Positions 52,509 to 61,682 of a DNA stretch of 64,000 bases are shown in pieces. The stretch comes from Streptomyces sp. NBC_01210 (GTDB lineage: Bacteria > Actinomycetota > Actinomycetes > Streptomycetales > Streptomycetaceae), in contig NZ_CP108549.1 of the NCBI RefSeq assembly GCF_036010325.1, positions 4,898,001 through 4,962,000 on the forward strand, written 5' to 3'. A program made the position numbers and the translations under genes. The notes beneath the pieces were generated by a model. It was not told where the DNA came from. It searched no databases and saw only the letters and a program-made list of their open reading frames with translations. Every line of letters starts with the position of its first letter. The stretch's first letter is position 1.

Positions 52509-53708
52509 TCACCTTTCGAACGGGGATGCGGGCCACCAGCCGCGGGCGACGGCGATGGAGGTGTAGAGAGCCTGTGTGTCGGCCACCAGACGTTCCTCGC
52601 TGAAGCGCCGGCTGGTGAACGTACGCGCTCGTGCCCCCATCTCCTGGCGCAGTTCCCCGTCGCGCAGCAGAGTCACGGTGTGGCGAGCGAGTTCACCGGA
52701 CGACAGCCCGGCCAGGAGCCCCGTCGTTCCGTCCTGTACGACTTCCGCGACGCTGCCGACGTTTGTGGCCACCGCCGGCAGCCCCGCCAGGCCGGCCTCG
52801 ATCAGGCTGACGGGCATGCCTTCGTTGTCCGAGGTCAGCAACACCAGGTCGGCCGCCGCGTATACGGTCTCCACGTCTGCGCGCCAGCCCAGCAGGTGGA
52901 GCGAGTCACCGAGGTCGGTGAGCGCTTCCGGATCCGGCTGGAAGTCGCCCGATCCACACACCACGAAATGCGCTGCGGGTACGGCGCGGCGCACCTCGCG
53001 GGCTACGGCGAGAAAGCGGTCGGGTCGCTTGATTCCGGTAATTCGTCCCACATAGGCAACCACGGGACAGCCCTGCGGGAGTCCGAGCAGTCGCCGGGCT
53101 TCCGAGGACTCCGGTGCGGCTGCGAGTCTGGTGCCGGGCGGCACGACCGTGAATTGGTCCGCCTTTCCGATACCGGCGGCGACGAGGTCGTCCCGCACCC
53201 GGCTGCCCACGGCGACCAACCGATCGCTCAGGGCTGCCAGCCTGCGCTCGGTCTGCACCAGGACGCGAGTCTTCGCCGGGGAGAAATAACCATGCAGGAG
53301 ATGGCCGTGAAATGTGTGCACCCTTGAGGGGACACGCGCCAGCACCGCAGCCGCCCGCCCCAGCGCGCCCGCCTTCGCGGTGTGCGTGTGGACGATATGG
53401 GGCCGGAATCGGCGCATGGCTGCCGCCAGTTCGAGCAGGCAGCGCGCATCGTCCGTGGGCCGCACAGTCCGGCCCAGGCCATTGAGCCGATGGACCGGCA
53501 GGTCGGGTGCCCGCTGCTCCAGATAGTCCGCCTCACCCGCACCCACAAGTCCGGCAATCAGCTGGTGGTCGAATCGCTCGGTATCCAGCCCCCGCATGAG
53601 CGCCGAGACCTGGACGGCCGGACCACCGATATTCATTCTCGTGATGACTCTCATCACGCGTAGGCGTGGGATGCCGAAACCCGTGCTTTGGTGCGTGGCA
53701 GTCGACAT
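52509..53708 (-). CDS. GT4-family glycosyltransferase
   Basis: A 399-residue glycosyltransferase of GT-B fold. RVITRMNIGGPAVQVSALMR at the N-terminus, VAYVGRITGIKRPDRFLAVA as the linker and LLTSDNEGMPVSLIEAGLAG as the donor-binding EX7E-like motif are typical for GT4. Cytosolic side of the membrane; donor sugar unknown. Followed directly by the epimerase gene. Confidence 0.9.
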   Translation of the reverse strand: MSTATHQSTGFGIPRLRVMRVITRMNIGGPAVQVSALMRGLDTERFDHQLIAGLVGAGEADYLEQRAPDLPVHRLNGLGRTVRPTDDARCLLELAAAMRRFRPHIVHTHTAKAGALGRAAAVLARVPSRVHTFHGHLLHGYFSPAKTRVLVQTERRLAALSDRLVAVGSRVRDDLVAAGIGKADQFTVVPPGTRLAAAPESSEARRLLGLPQGCPVVAYVGRITGIKRPDRFLAVAREVRRAVPAAHFVVCGSGDFQPDPEALTDLGDSLHLLGWRADVETVYAAADLVLLTSDNEGMPVSLIEAGLAGLPAVATNVGSVAEVVQDGTTGLLAGLSSGELARHTVTLLRDGELRQEMGARARTFTSRRFSEERLVADTQALYTSIAVARGWWPASPFER

Positions 53709-53978
53709 GTGCCAGATATTAAGCCGAGCGCACTCCGGTATCTGTCAAGGGCGCGAAGTATGTGTCCGCTGCTTTGGGCAACCCTGTCGGAATTATTTTG
53801 GGAGACATGGAGGGAGCGCCGCGATCTCGGTACTCGGTCGATTCTTGTGTCCATCACCGCAGCGTCGAGCCCCTTTTCGGCCGACGTCTGATATACCCGC
53901 GTCAGTACGCACGTTACCCCGTTACGCACGTTTGCCGGAATCCGCGGTACATGCTCCCAGGAGGAAGGAGACCATGAG

Positions 53979-54866
53979 GTGATCGACTGCTCCAGCGAGG
54001 TAGAGCAAGGCAAACGCTTCGCCTTCGGCCGCAACTGGCGGAAGTTCAGCAAGCTGGTCGACGAGGACCGTATCGTTGCCGCTCGGGAGTCCCTCGTAGC
54101 GGCCCTGGGAACCGGCGACCTTGCGGGGCGCACGTTCTTGGACATCGGCTGTGGCAGCGGGCTGTTCTCGCTGGCCGCACTCCAGCTCGGTGCGAAGGTG
54201 TACTCCTTCGACTACGACCCTGACGCCGTGGCGACCACCAGGCAGCTGCGTAACCGGTACGCGCCCGACAGCGACTGGCGGGTGGAGCACGGTTCGGTGC
54301 TGGATTCCTCCTTCGTCTCCCGCTTCGGACAGTTCGACATCGTCTATTCCTGGGGAGTGCTGCACCACACCGGCGCCTTGTGGGAAGCGTTGGACACCGC
54401 CTCCCGGCTGGTTGCCCCCGGCGGCTTGCTGTATGTGTCGATCTACAACGATCAGGGCCTGCGCAGCCGCGCGTGGAGGCACGTCAAGCGCACCTACAAC
54501 TCCTCCGGCCCGGTGACGCGGGGCTTGCTGGTCGCCGGCAGCCGGATGTATCTGAAGGCTCCTGAACACGCGGCCGCCTTGTTGAAGCTGGCCAGGACGG
54601 GGCGACGTCCTGTCGGCGGCCGAGGTCGACGTGCTCGCGGCATGTCCGTTTGGTACGACCTCATCGACTGGGTCGGAGGCTATCCCTTCGAAGTCGCCGC
54701 TCCGGAAGAGGTGTTCCGCGTGGGCCGACGCCATGGGCTGGAGCTGCGCCATCTCAAGACCTGCGGAGGAGGCCTGGGCTGCAACGAGTACGTCTTCGCC
54801 TCAAGTGATGCCCAGGACACGGCGCGGACGTCACCCGCGGACCGCAGCGCGACGTCGGTGACCTGA
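53979..54866 (+). CDS. Class I SAM-dependent methyltransferase
   Basis: A 295-residue enzyme. Motif I is TFLDIGCGSGLFSLAALQLG, then VYSFDYDPDAVATTRQL and FDIVYSWGVLHHTGALWEAL. The C-terminal half (SVWYDLIDWVGGYPFEVAAP, LKTCGGGLGCNEYVFA) resembles polysaccharide-cluster methyltransferases. GTG 53979 with AAGGAG 8 nt upstream. Probably methylates a sugar. Confidence 0.85.
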   Translation: MIDCSSEVEQGKRFAFGRNWRKFSKLVDEDRIVAARESLVAALGTGDLAGRTFLDIGCGSGLFSLAALQLGAKVYSFDYDPDAVATTRQLRNRYAPDSDWRVEHGSVLDSSFVSRFGQFDIVYSWGVLHHTGALWEALDTASRLVAPGGLLYVSIYNDQGLRSRAWRHVKRTYNSSGPVTRGLLVAGSRMYLKAPEHAAALLKLARTGRRPVGGRGRRARGMSVWYDLIDWVGGYPFEVAAPEEVFRVGRRHGLELRHLKTCGGGLGCNEYVFASSDAQDTARTSPADRSATSVT

Positions 54867-54888
54867 CCGTCCTCCGAACCGACAGCCT

Positions 54889-54929
54889 GCGCGGACGGCG
54901 GCAGGACTTCCCGGCGCCGCCGTCCGCGC
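54889..54929. terminator. Terminator after the methyltransferase gene
   Basis: Perfect 14-bp stem (arms 54889-54902 and 54916-54929), 13-nt loop, 23 bp after the stop. Confidence 0.8.
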
Positions 54930-55091
54930 CGGTACTGCTTCTCCGCACCGCGCGCGCAGACTTCGGCGTGGAGCGAGGCTGTGTCCGGTCCACGGTGATC
55001 GACATCTGCTCATGCCGGATGGTGGGCCGGTTGATCGCCGGCCCCGGGTCGGATCACGCCACGGCGATGCCCTCGCGGGCCGTCCGGCCTT

Positions 55092-56078
55092 CTACTTCGT
55101 TCCACGGACGACATAGAGCCCGCGAATGCGTTCGACCGTGAATTCGCTCAGGCGAAGGTCCCTGCACCAGCGTTCGAGGCGGCGGCGTGGCTGGGGCCGC
55201 TCGAACTGAGGCGAGAGCCAGTCGAAGGTGTCCAGAATCGACCAGGTCCGCAAGGTTTCGGCGTCGGTCAACCCGAGGTGGCGGTGGTTGGCGACGGGAA
55301 CGAGCCGCGTCAGGTAGTCGCCCACCCGTGGGACTGCCCCGAGGCGCATGGAAAGCGGCAGGAGGCGAGGGGTGACGGATTGGACAACGCTGTAGAGCTT
55401 GTCGGGAGGAATGCGTTTGGTGACGGGCCGCAGCAGTTGCCGCAGATGCGGATAGGCGACGATCGCTGCGTACACGTCGATGCAGAATTTTCCCCCGGGA
55501 CGCAGATAACGGAAGATGGTCTTGAAGGTCCGCTCGACGTCAGGTGTGTGCTGGACGACCCCGAGGCAGACGAGGTAGTCGAACGACTCATCCACCAGGG
55601 GAAGGTCGTAAATGCTGGCCTGAAGAAGCCGCAGGTTGGCGAATCGGCCATTTGATGTGGCGTTGGCGTCCACTGCGTTGGAGAGGTCGAAGGAGGTTAC
55701 GGCAGCGCCGGTCCGGCACAGCACCTCGGTGAAGCGCCCGGCACCGCTTCCGCACTCAAGAACCTCGCGGCCCTGCAGTTCATCAGCGGTCCAGCCGCTC
55801 TCCCGCAGAAGGCGATCTCTGGATACGGGGAGCCCCACATACGAGTCGAGCTGGGTGACCCGATGCACATTCCATTGATACCCGAACGATCTCCCGTAGT
55901 TGTCCTCGGGAACGAATCGCGGGATACCGTCGCGCACCGGATAGGTCCGTCCACACCTTTTGCAGGACAGTGTGGTCTCTCCGTGAAGCCGCACACGGCA
56001 GTTCGGGCAACGAAGCGTCTCGAACCAGCAATAGTCCCGGTTCTTCTCCGTAAGGCCGTCAGTCAATCTCCTGTGCAT
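55092..56078 (-). CDS. Methyltransferase with N-terminal Trm112-like zinc ribbon
   Basis: A 328-residue protein. Residues 20-55 contain LRCPNCRVRLHGE and LSCKRCGRTYPVRDGIPRFV, a four-Cys zinc ribbon plus Trm112-type strand. The methyltransferase follows: EVLECGSGAGRFTEVLCRTG, VTSFDLSNAV, FDYLVCLGVVQHTPDVERTF. Ribosome site is weak. It is the last gene of the minus-strand block that starts at asnB; sugar or lipid-carrier methylation is likely. Confidence 0.8.
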   Translation of the reverse strand: MHRRLTDGLTEKNRDYCWFETLRCPNCRVRLHGETTLSCKRCGRTYPVRDGIPRFVPEDNYGRSFGYQWNVHRVTQLDSYVGLPVSRDRLLRESGWTADELQGREVLECGSGAGRFTEVLCRTGAAVTSFDLSNAVDANATSNGRFANLRLLQASIYDLPLVDESFDYLVCLGVVQHTPDVERTFKTIFRYLRPGGKFCIDVYAAIVAYPHLRQLLRPVTKRIPPDKLYSVVQSVTPRLLPLSMRLGAVPRVGDYLTRLVPVANHRHLGLTDAETLRTWSILDTFDWLSPQFERPQPRRRLERWCRDLRLSEFTVERIRGLYVVRGTK

Positions 56079-56174
56079 GCGGAAAATGCTAACCGGTGGT
56101 TTGCTTTCAGGCGGGCAAGGACCGCGTGTCGTGTTCTTGCCGGACTCATGAGTCGGAAGCTTCCCGGCGCGGTT

Positions 56175-56699
56175 TTATGCTTGTTCGCGAGCACGGATCA
56201 CTCTGGCAGGATTTCCCGCAACGACCGCTTCAGGGGGAACGTCCTTTGTCACCACGCTGCCCGCGCCTACGGCAGCCCCGCGGCCAATGGTCACCCCGGG
56301 CAGGATGGTCACCCGGGCCCCGAGAAAGACATCCTCCTCCACGACGATGTCCTGGTGCACCGAGGCGTGGTCACGGAAGTTCCCGCCCGCTCGGGGAACA
56401 GGATGATCCCCCGTGATGAACAGGCACTCCGGCCCCATGGTCACATGTGGGCCCAGGGACACGGTGCCCAGGCCGAGGAACAAGGTGCCTTGCCCGATGC
56501 CGGCGTACCGTCCCATCCGAAGGGTGCGCGGCAGCCACACGCCGGGGTTGATGGTGACCGGCAGCTGCACGTCCTCGCAGATCTTCCGGGCGCACCAGCC
56601 TCGCAGCCGTAGGGCACCCGGGGCACGCAAGTGCAGCCGCTGCCCGATCAGCATGTAGAAGCAGCGGACACCCCAGAACGTGAGCGAGGTCTTCCTCAT
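56175..56699 (-). CDS. Left-handed beta-helix acyltransferase
   Basis: A 174-residue protein with hexapeptide repeats: MGRYAGIGQGTLFLGLGTVS, FLGARVTILPGVTIGRGAAV, GAGSVVTKDVPPEAVVAGNP ARVI end, the maltose O-acetyltransferase/WcaF type. Residue HxxP (GDHPVPR) is near the active-site region. AAGGAA is 7 nt before ATG. It O-acetylates the polysaccharide. Confidence 0.85.
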   Translation of the reverse strand: MRKTSLTFWGVRCFYMLIGQRLHLRAPGALRLRGWCARKICEDVQLPVTINPGVWLPRTLRMGRYAGIGQGTLFLGLGTVSLGPHVTMGPECLFITGDHPVPRAGGNFRDHASVHQDIVVEEDVFLGARVTILPGVTIGRGAAVGAGSVVTKDVPPEAVVAGNPARVIRAREQA

Positions 56700-56766
56700 T
56701 TCGGTTTTCCTTCCGTCAAACCGCGGCGCACGAGACCGCGACGGTGCGAGTCCGGCGACTCCGCGC

Positions 56767-57990
56767 TCACCTGAGGGATCTGCGCTCCAGCAGTTCCCGG
56801 TAGAGGGTGACGTGCCGCTCCACCATGGTGTCCGCGCTCAGGTTCTCGAGCGCCCACTGCCGGGCGGCGTTGCCGAGCCGTGCGGCTGATGCGCGGTCGG
56901 TGAGCATCTGGTGCAGTCCCTCGGCCAGGGCCTCGGCGTCCGCGGGCGGCACCAGTACCCCGCGACCTCGCAGCAGTTCGGGAGTGCCGCCCACCGCGGT
57001 CGCGACGACGGGGCGGCCGGCTGCCATGGCCTCCATGACCGCGTTGCTCAATCCCTCCTGCAGGGACGGCAGTACGACGACGTCCGCACGGGCGAGGAAG
57101 GCAGGCACATCAGTGCGCTGGCCCAGAAAACGTACGTCGATGTCCAGCCCGTCGGCCTGGCTCTGCAGTCGGGAACGCTCCCCGCCTGCTCCGATCAGCA
57201 CGAGTGTGCACGGCACCCCGCGCTGCTGCACCCGGCTGATGGCGTCCAGCAGGTACCGGTGCCCCTTGTAGGCGTGGAGGTTGGCCACACACACCACCAC
57301 GGGGAGCGATGTGTCCAGTGCTGCGGGAGGTGCCGGACGGAAGTCCTCCTCCTCCATCCCGTTGTGAATGACGCCGATCTTGTGTTCGGGCAGGCTTTCC
57401 TGGCGCCGGGCTTCCGCCGCGACGGCATGCGCGTTCGCCACGACGTAGTCCGTGATGCCGTTCGCGGCCCGTTCCACGGCCCGTTCCGCGGCCAGAAACA
57501 TGCGGTGCCCCAGATTGGAGGTGCTCAGACTGCGCCGCCCGGCCACACACAACGGAACCCGTGCCAGACGGGCCGCGGGCGCCGCCGCGATGTAGCAGTG
57601 GAACAAGTAGGCGTGCAGGACCTGCGGTCGTGTGCGACGCAGGTGCGCCACAAGCTGGGCGAACGCCCTCACGCCGATCGCCGTCCTCTTCACGGCGGTG
57701 CGGAGATCCACCCAGGGCCGGACGCCCTGGTAGCCCAGACGGATCACCGTCACTCCGGAGTCGGCAAGTTCCGCCTCACGCGGCCCTCCGTGGGACAGCA
57801 GCAGCAGGGTGGTCTCGATGCCTCGTGCGGCCAGCCCCCGGGCGAGCATGACGATTTGCTTCTCGGCACCGCCCAGTCCCAATTGCCCGATCATCAGGCA
57901 GACTCGGGACGGTGTGTCATCGGCGCTGACGGGTTCGGCGATCGGCCCAGTCCTGGCGTGGCGGTACACGGTCACAGATACCAGCTCCAT
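56767..57990 (-). CDS. GT4-family glycosyltransferase
   Basis: A 407-residue GT-B enzyme: VCLMIGQLGLGGAEKQIVML, VVVCVANLHAYKGHRYLLDA, VVLPSLQEGLSNAVMEAMAA, GRPVVATAVGGTPELL. The EGxSNxxxE donor motif is present. Adds a sugar to the growing unit on the cytosolic side. Confidence 0.9.
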   Translation of the reverse strand: MELVSVTVYRHARTGPIAEPVSADDTPSRVCLMIGQLGLGGAEKQIVMLARGLAARGIETTLLLLSHGGPREAELADSGVTVIRLGYQGVRPWVDLRTAVKRTAIGVRAFAQLVAHLRRTRPQVLHAYLFHCYIAAAPAARLARVPLCVAGRRSLSTSNLGHRMFLAAERAVERAANGITDYVVANAHAVAAEARRQESLPEHKIGVIHNGMEEEDFRPAPPAALDTSLPVVVCVANLHAYKGHRYLLDAISRVQQRGVPCTLVLIGAGGERSRLQSQADGLDIDVRFLGQRTDVPAFLARADVVVLPSLQEGLSNAVMEAMAAGRPVVATAVGGTPELLRGRGVLVPPADAEALAEGLHQMLTDRASAARLGNAARQWALENLSADTMVERHVTLYRELLERRSLR

Positions 57991-58129
57991 CCGGCCAGAA
58001 GTTCAGGCGCGGCACTGCGCGCTTCTCTTCCTGTCCAGCCTCTCAATCCGATTCACCCGTATAACAACCGAAACGCTCTGTCGATCGGGTGATGCTGCGT
58101 ACCGGCGGCAACCGGCGGCCGTCGGACGG

Positions 58130-59449
58130 CTATCCGGGCGGAGGGGCAGATGCCGCGGCCTGCCTGCCCGGCACGCAGCGGCGCAGGGCCGCACGGAGGA
58201 CGATCAGGTCGGCAGCCACGGGGACCAGGTCCCGTGCGGCCGTACCCGTCGCCCTGGCGAAGAGCCATGTCTGGCAGACGGCCAGCAGGAGGAATGCCAG
58301 GGAGGAGGCCGCCGCACAGCCGACGGCGCCCCACAGCGGAATCAGCACCAGACTCAGTGCCACATTGACCGCGAGGGCGCCGAGGGACGGCACGACGACC
58401 AGCCGCGCACGACGCAGCCTCAGCAAGTAGGCGCTCGGCAGCCGGCTCGCTCCCAGTGCCAGCACGCCAGGAGCCAGCAGGGCCACGAGCGGCACCGCAT
58501 CGGCGAAGGCCGCACCGTACACGGCGGTGACCATCACCGGCGCACTCAGCACCAGAACCAGTGCCGAGCCGACGGCCAGCAGAATCGCGAACCGGGTGAT
58601 CCGCACGGTGACGTGCACGGATTCGTCCTGGCTCGACTCGAACTGCCGGTTGAGCATGACCTGCGAGAGGACATCGATCAGGAAGCGTCCGTATGCGACA
58701 AAGGTGGCCGCCAGGGTGTAGATGCCCACCTCTTCCGCGCTGGTATACGTGCCCAGGAGGAAGACGTCCACGTACAGCAGCAGGAAGGCCGCGGTGGGAC
58801 CCGGGTGGTAGCGGGCACCGGTCATCACGGTCGTCCGGGCCAGCCCCAGGTTCGGGCGGCCCGCCATCGTGCCGCCCATGATGATGAACACCAGCAGCGG
58901 GACCGACTCGGAGGCGACCCAGACCCACACGACCGAGAGGGGTGTCAGCCCGCCTGCGGCCGCGAGGGCCAGCAGGACACCGCACTGCACCAGGGCGCGC
59001 GCCAGATTGGCCCAGGCCACCACGTGCGAACGTCCCCTCAGAAGCACGATGTTGTTGGCGTAGTTCACCGCCACCCCCAGCGGCACACCCAGGCACGCCG
59101 TTGCCACGATGGACAGTCCCGGCAGATGGAGTGTTTCGGGACCGACCGCGGCCACGCACACCGTGCCGGCGATTCCGCCCAGTGTTCCCAGGGCCAGGGC
59201 GAGCGGGACGCTGTTCCCGGTGAGGGCATCCCGGAGCCCGATGTCCGTCCACAGCGCACTCTGCGCCTGCTCGACCGACAAATGCGCAAGGACGGTGGCC
59301 GTGGTGGCAATGGTGACGGCCATGAAGTAGATCCCGCGGCCTTCCGGTTCCAGAGACCGGGCGATGACGGCGCTGGTGAGCACCAACATCACCAGGCAGG
59401 CGGCCCGGCTGCCCAGCATGCCGATCGCCTGCCGCGCGGTGTCAGCCAC
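58130..59449 (-). CDS. Polysaccharide flippase (Wzx-type, MOP superfamily)
   Basis: A 439-residue protein with about twelve membrane segments (ACLVMLVLTSAVIARSLEPE, VLALGASRLPSAYLLRL, AVNVALSLVLIPLWGAVGCA). RSLEPEGRGIYFMAV is the usual N-terminal Wzx pattern. It flips the lipid-linked repeat unit across the membrane. The GTG at 59449 overlaps the end of the asnB gene by 8 bp. Confidence 0.9.
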   Translation of the reverse strand: MADTARQAIGMLGSRAACLVMLVLTSAVIARSLEPEGRGIYFMAVTIATTATVLAHLSVEQAQSALWTDIGLRDALTGNSVPLALALGTLGGIAGTVCVAAVGPETLHLPGLSIVATACLGVPLGVAVNYANNIVLLRGRSHVVAWANLARALVQCGVLLALAAAGGLTPLSVVWVWVASESVPLLVFIIMGGTMAGRPNLGLARTTVMTGARYHPGPTAAFLLLYVDVFLLGTYTSAEEVGIYTLAATFVAYGRFLIDVLSQVMLNRQFESSQDESVHVTVRITRFAILLAVGSALVLVLSAPVMVTAVYGAAFADAVPLVALLAPGVLALGASRLPSAYLLRLRRARLVVVPSLGALAVNVALSLVLIPLWGAVGCAAASSLAFLLLAVCQTWLFARATGTAARDLVPVAADLIVLRAALRRCVPGRQAAASAPPPG

Positions 59450-61364
59450 AGTGCCCCTGGGCAGGTTGGGGAGCGGTAGTCGTCGAGGAGTTCCCCGGGC
59501 GGTCGACGCAGGCTCGGTGCCACAGCTCGAACTGCAGCAGTGCCCACAGGCAGTTGGCGCGGTCGCGCCCCTCGACGTGGTCCTGCAGCAGTCCTCGTAC
59601 GACCTCGGGCCGGAAGAGGCCGCGGGAGCGAGCGGTGTGGTCGGTCAGCAGATCGAAGGCCATCGGCCGCAGTTCGTTACGGAGCCAGTCCGCCAGCGGC
59701 ACGCCGAAGCCGGCTTTGGGCCGGGTGATCAGCTCGGGCGGCAGCCAGGGAGCCATCGCCTTCTTCAGCAGCGCCTTGGTCACCTGGCCGTCGACCTTCC
59801 ACCGGCCGGGGAGGCCCGCCGCCCACTCCATCAGATGGTGGTCCAGGAACGGGGAGCGGGCCTCGAGGGAGTTGGCCATGGTGGTGATGTCCACCTTCAC
59901 CAGCAGGTCGCCCGGCAAGTAGGTGTTCACATCGACGTCCATCAGCCGGTTGACGTCCTCATCGGCGCGAGACGTGTCGAACGCCCGGCTGATCAGGTCA
60001 TAGCTGTCGATGCCGGCCACCTGCTCGTGCAGCGCCGCGGTGTACAGGGCGTCCTTGCCCTCGTTGGTGAAGTAGGACATGAGGCTGGCGTAGCGCTGCT
60101 GTGGTGTCTCGCCCAGCAGTCGCAGCCCGCGGCCGAACCTCCGCAGCCGAGCCGGGGTATTCCCCTGCACCAGGGCGGAACCGACGCTGTTCAGCATTCC
60201 GCGCAGTTGTCGCGGGGTCTGCATCCGGCCCACCCTCTTCATGAAGGCATAGCGCCGGTAGCCTCCGAAGCTCTCGTCCCCTCCGTCTCCGTTGAGGACC
60301 ACCGTTACATGACGGCGGCTCAGTTCGGCTACGAAGAAGGACGGAATGGCAGACGAGTCGGCGAACGGTTCGTCGAAGTGCGGGGCCACTCTGGGCAGGA
60401 CTTCCAGCGCGGACGATCCGGCCACCACGAACTCATGGTGGTCGGTCCCGTACCGGCGGGCCACGGTGGCCGCGTAGGACCGCTCGTCGTAGCGCCGGTC
60501 GTCGAATCCGATGCAGAAGGTCTTCACGGGCTGGTCGCTCAGCCGGGCCATGGCGGCCACCACCGCGGAGGAGTCGACGCCGCCGGACAGAAACGCCCCG
60601 AGCGGGCGCTCGCTGACCATGCGCACCCGGGTTGCGTCGAGCAGCAGCTGCCGCGTCTGCTCGGCCGCGTCCCGCTCGCAACCCACCCGCCGCGGTGTGA
60701 AGTCCAGCTTCCAGTAGCGCCGCAGGCGCACATCCCCTTCGTGCCAGACCAGGAGGTGCCCGGGGGGCAGCTTGCGGATACCGCGGTGGATCGACCAGGG
60801 AGCCGGCACGTACTGGAAGGTCAGATAGTGATGCAGAGCCACCGGGTCCACCTCACGGGACGCCGCCGGATCGGCCATCAGGGCCTTGAGTTCGGACGCG
60901 AACGAGAGGGAGGACCCGGACTGCCGGTAGTACAACGGCTTCTTGCCCACCCGGTCGCGTGCGAGCAGCAGCCGGCGCCGGGCCATGTCCCAGATCGCGA
61001 AAGCGAACATCCCCCGTAGGTGTGTGACCAGGTCCTCGCCGTGTTCCTCGTACAGGTGGACGAGTACTTCCGTGTCGCTGTCGGTGGCGAACCGGTGGCC
61101 GCGCGAGACCAGTTGTCCGCGCAGCTCCATGAAGTTGTAGATCTCGCCGTTGAAGACCGCGGCGACGGTGCCGTCCTCGTTGTACACGGGCTGGCCGCCC
61201 CCGGCCACATCGATGATGGCGAGTCGGCGCATGCCCAGTGCGGCGTGGGCATCGCTGTAATAACCCTCCCCGTCGGGGCCTCGATGGATGATGCGACGGC
61301 ACATCGCGCGTACCTGTTCGGGGTCGGGCGGGCTGGTGGACACGATCCCGGCTACGCCGCACAT
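59442..61364 (-). CDS. asnB: Glutamine-hydrolysing asparagine synthetase-type amidotransferase
   Basis: A 640-residue two-domain enzyme. N-terminal MCGVAGIV with Cys2 nucleophile, then IIHRGPDGEGYY, MRRLAIIDVAGG and VFNGEIYNFMELRG form the glutaminase; C-terminal FLSGGVDSSAVVAAMA (ATP site) and VVLNGDGGDESFGGYRRYAF form the synthetase. ATG 61364 has GGGAG 5 nt upstream. In polysaccharide clusters such enzymes amidate a uronic acid or peptide-linked carboxylate; housekeeping asparagine synthesis is also possible. Confidence 0.9.
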   Translation of the reverse strand: MCGVAGIVSTSPPDPEQVRAMCRRIIHRGPDGEGYYSDAHAALGMRRLAIIDVAGGGQPVYNEDGTVAAVFNGEIYNFMELRGQLVSRGHRFATDSDTEVLVHLYEEHGEDLVTHLRGMFAFAIWDMARRRLLLARDRVGKKPLYYRQSGSSLSFASELKALMADPAASREVDPVALHHYLTFQYVPAPWSIHRGIRKLPPGHLLVWHEGDVRLRRYWKLDFTPRRVGCERDAAEQTRQLLLDATRVRMVSERPLGAFLSGGVDSSAVVAAMARLSDQPVKTFCIGFDDRRYDERSYAATVARRYGTDHHEFVVAGSSALEVLPRVAPHFDEPFADSSAIPSFFVAELSRRHVTVVLNGDGGDESFGGYRRYAFMKRVGRMQTPRQLRGMLNSVGSALVQGNTPARLRRFGRGLRLLGETPQQRYASLMSYFTNEGKDALYTAALHEQVAGIDSYDLISRAFDTSRADEDVNRLMDVDVNTYLPGDLLVKVDITTMANSLEARSPFLDHHLMEWAAGLPGRWKVDGQVTKALLKKAMAPWLPPELITRPKAGFGVPLADWLRNELRPMAFDLLTDHTARSRGLFRPEVVRGLLQDHVEGRDRANCLWALLQFELWHRACVDRPGNSSTTTAPQPAQGHCG

Positions 61365-61682
61365 GAGCACTCCCAACGTGATGCACCGTCGGACAACCGG
61401 CCCGGCACCATCGCCGACCCTCTGCCTGTCGGTGCACTACTGGGGGCTGACCGTCAAATCCTGCAGATACATACCACATATATGTGGACATTTCCCCAAG
61501 CCTCGCTTGTGCGGCGGTCTGCCCGCCTCTCCGGGAAACAGCACTGTGTGCTCTGATCCGGTGACCTCTTCTGCCCGGCACCGTCAACGCCGTGAGCGGC
61601 CCGAACGGCGGGTTATGGTCGCCGAGCCCTGACCGGTGGACGCACATGGGAGCTGCACGGTGACCAACGCCCCTGGAACGCC
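61365..61682. other. Divergent promoter region, asnB/polymerase, 318 bp
   Basis: Non-coding. Contains the 14-bp palindrome at 61474-61487 in a locally AT-rich stretch (GATACATACCACATATATG), where promoters of both divergent units should lie. Confidence 0.5.
61474..61487. promoter_or_regulatory. Perfect 14-bp palindrome, candidate operator
   Basis: CCACATATATGTGG is a perfect palindrome in an AT-rich island, 110 bp from the asnB start and 195 bp from the polymerase start. Confidence 0.5.
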
